Shown: positions 58,752 through 64,000 of the stretch, piece by piece
How the letters are laid out: each line of letters begins with the position of its first letter
Position numbering within the stretch: position 1 is the first letter of the stretch
NCBI GenBank assembly: GCA_003254925.1
Contig: QANZ01054569.1
Coordinates: forward strand, 1 to 64,000
DNA length: 64,000 nt
Source: Chamaecrista fasciculata
Taxonomy: Eukaryota > Streptophyta > Magnoliopsida > Fabales > Fabaceae
Reading direction: 5' to 3'
Notes under the pieces: model-generated
The model's database searches: none
Told to the model about the DNA's origin: nothing
The model's input: the letters and a program-made list of their open reading frames with translations, nothing else
Made by a program: the position numbers and the translations under genes

Positions 58752-58850
58752 TTCTGGAATTGGTTTTGTTTTTCTCATTCAATTATAATCCAGAAATTCA
58801 TCAAGCGAATTCGTCGATTAACCCTTCTGTTCCTTCTTCAAGCAGTCAAG

Positions 58851-62889
<4,039 letters not shown>

Positions 62890-63358
62890 GGCTGACTGGG
62901 ATTTATGAGCTGAGGTTTGCATCTCACCGCAACTGCATGCATTATGATGCAGAAGACTGAAACCCATCCATGAGCAAGTTATGCTGTGACATTACATTTG
63001 GCTCTGGATAGATTTTTCTGCAGAAATATATATTCTGATTGGACAGTTTATTCCAGTTTTTCCTTGGCCGTTTTTACCCTGTAAAAGTAAGATTTTTTTT
63101 CCTTTTCTGTGTACTAATTTGTGATTGAAATATAGCAGTCGAAGCAGTGCTGTAGTTGTGAGCTGGCCCCTTTTTTTTTTTCCTCTGTTGATTTATAATC
63201 TGAAAGAGAATGCTATGTTATTTTTCTCAATAATTATAAAAAAGGAAGAGGTGCAAAAGCAACTATTAACTACATATTCGACTTTAAATTAATGCTGTCA
63301 GACATTGGTGTGTAGATAATCACATTGCCTCTACAATGGGTTAATTCACGTACAAAGG
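62890..63358. other. SRP54 3' region
   Basis: Probably the SRP54 3' UTR for the first 250 to 350 bases (T-rich tracts, AATAATTATAAA near 63229), then short intergenic DNA. No other gene. Confidence 0.5.
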
Positions 63359-64000
63359 CAGGGGTGTTCGTTGGGAGGTTTAAAATGATTTGTCAAACCG
63401 AACCGCTCGTATCGGTTTGAAGAAAACTCAAACCGTTCGGTTTGAAAAAAAATAACAAACCAAACTAAACTAATACAATGGCGGTTTTAGTGGTTTGGTT
63501 TGGGTGGTTTGACCTTTAATTATTATTAATTTTGTAATTAATATAAAAAGTACCAATTTTTCATAACATCTTGAACCTGACAGTATTATGTTCATTAAGT
63601 TATGTGACATAACAAAAAAAAAAGTGCACACCAAAAACTGAAAATATAATTTGGATGCAAATTGGAAAATGCCAAAGTCTTTGCAAGTTATGCGGCCATT
63701 TTTTTGACTTTTAGCTTTAGGTTTTTTTTTTTTTATAACAAGTAGCTTTAGGTTATAGTTTCATGGGCTGGGCTTTATTCTTTTAGTGGAACAAAGTACA
63801 TGCGGTTTATATATATAATATATTATATTATTTATATACATATACATATAATTGTATTACATGCGGTTTGGTTCGGGTTGATATAGTGTCAAACCGTCAC
63901 CGAACTGAACCGCCCAAAATTAAGAAAAATGAAACCAAACCAAACCATTTGAATGTCGGTTTTGGTTCGGTTTGGTTCAGTTTGGTTCGGTTCAATCGGT
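63359..64000. mobile_element. hAT-type MITE, AGGGGTGTTC family, copy 2, cut by the window edge
   Basis: Begins CAGGGGTGTTCGTTGGGAGG, the same terminus as 25420, followed by AAACCGAACCGC-rich DNA, an AT-rich centre and TTTGGTTCGG-rich right arm. The right terminus lies beyond 64000. Confidence 0.8.

Overview
The window is AT-rich nuclear DNA from a flowering plant. Genes are split by GT-AG introns, proteins are plant-type (a PV42-like CBS protein, a receptor-like cytoplasmic kinase, a plastid DnaJ), and the intergenic DNA is dense in small transposons. Gene content and repeat style fit a dicot, plausibly a legume, but I cannot prove the family from the sequence. There are no bacterial-type operons; each gene stands alone.

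Six genes can be modelled exon by exon with consistent phases: a PV42-like SnRK1-gamma-type CBS protein (2713-4095, minus, 3 exons, 395 aa); a PTI1-like receptor-like cytoplasmic kinase (13472-17407, plus, 4 exons, 366 aa); a CUE-domain coiled-coil protein (21383-23363, plus, 5 exons, 254 aa); a plastid type-I DnaJ of the DJA5/DJA6 kind (31781-41725, plus, 11 exons, 481 aa); a small plastid-type membrane protein of unknown function (44196-45505, minus, 2 exons, 143 aa); and cytosolic SRP54 (58851-62889, plus, 9 exons, 495 aa). A few minus-strand exon-like pieces at 52664-53648 may be an unrecognised or decaying gene.

Most of the rest is mobile DNA. Five long foldback (inverted-repeat) elements have perfect 9-bp target duplications, as expected of Mutator-like elements (5827-7115, 10047-10440, 26197-28860, 29095-29983, 30999-31397). 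Their arms repeat a TTTGGTCC-like motif. The loop of 29095-29983 holds a piece of a host gene that I read as the N-terminal part of splicing factor SF1, so the element is Pack-MULE-like. About a dozen further foldbacks lie between genes and inside introns of the kinase, DnaJ and plastid membrane protein genes. Five hAT-type MITEs include four with perfect 8-bp target duplications; the fifth runs off the right edge. Five tRNA-like SINEs, a 5'-truncated LINE with RNase H remains, an RTE-type LINE tail, a probable solo LTR, a 198-bp tandem repeat and a foldback ending in inverted minisatellites complete the picture.

The segment 47433-50575 is a paralogue of 57340-58006, and the second copy lacks both the LTR and the LINE, so it serves as an empty site for each insertion. 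The host genes have unrelated housekeeping and signalling jobs (energy sensing, kinase signalling, ubiquitin binding, plastid chaperoning, protein targeting). I see no functional cluster among them.
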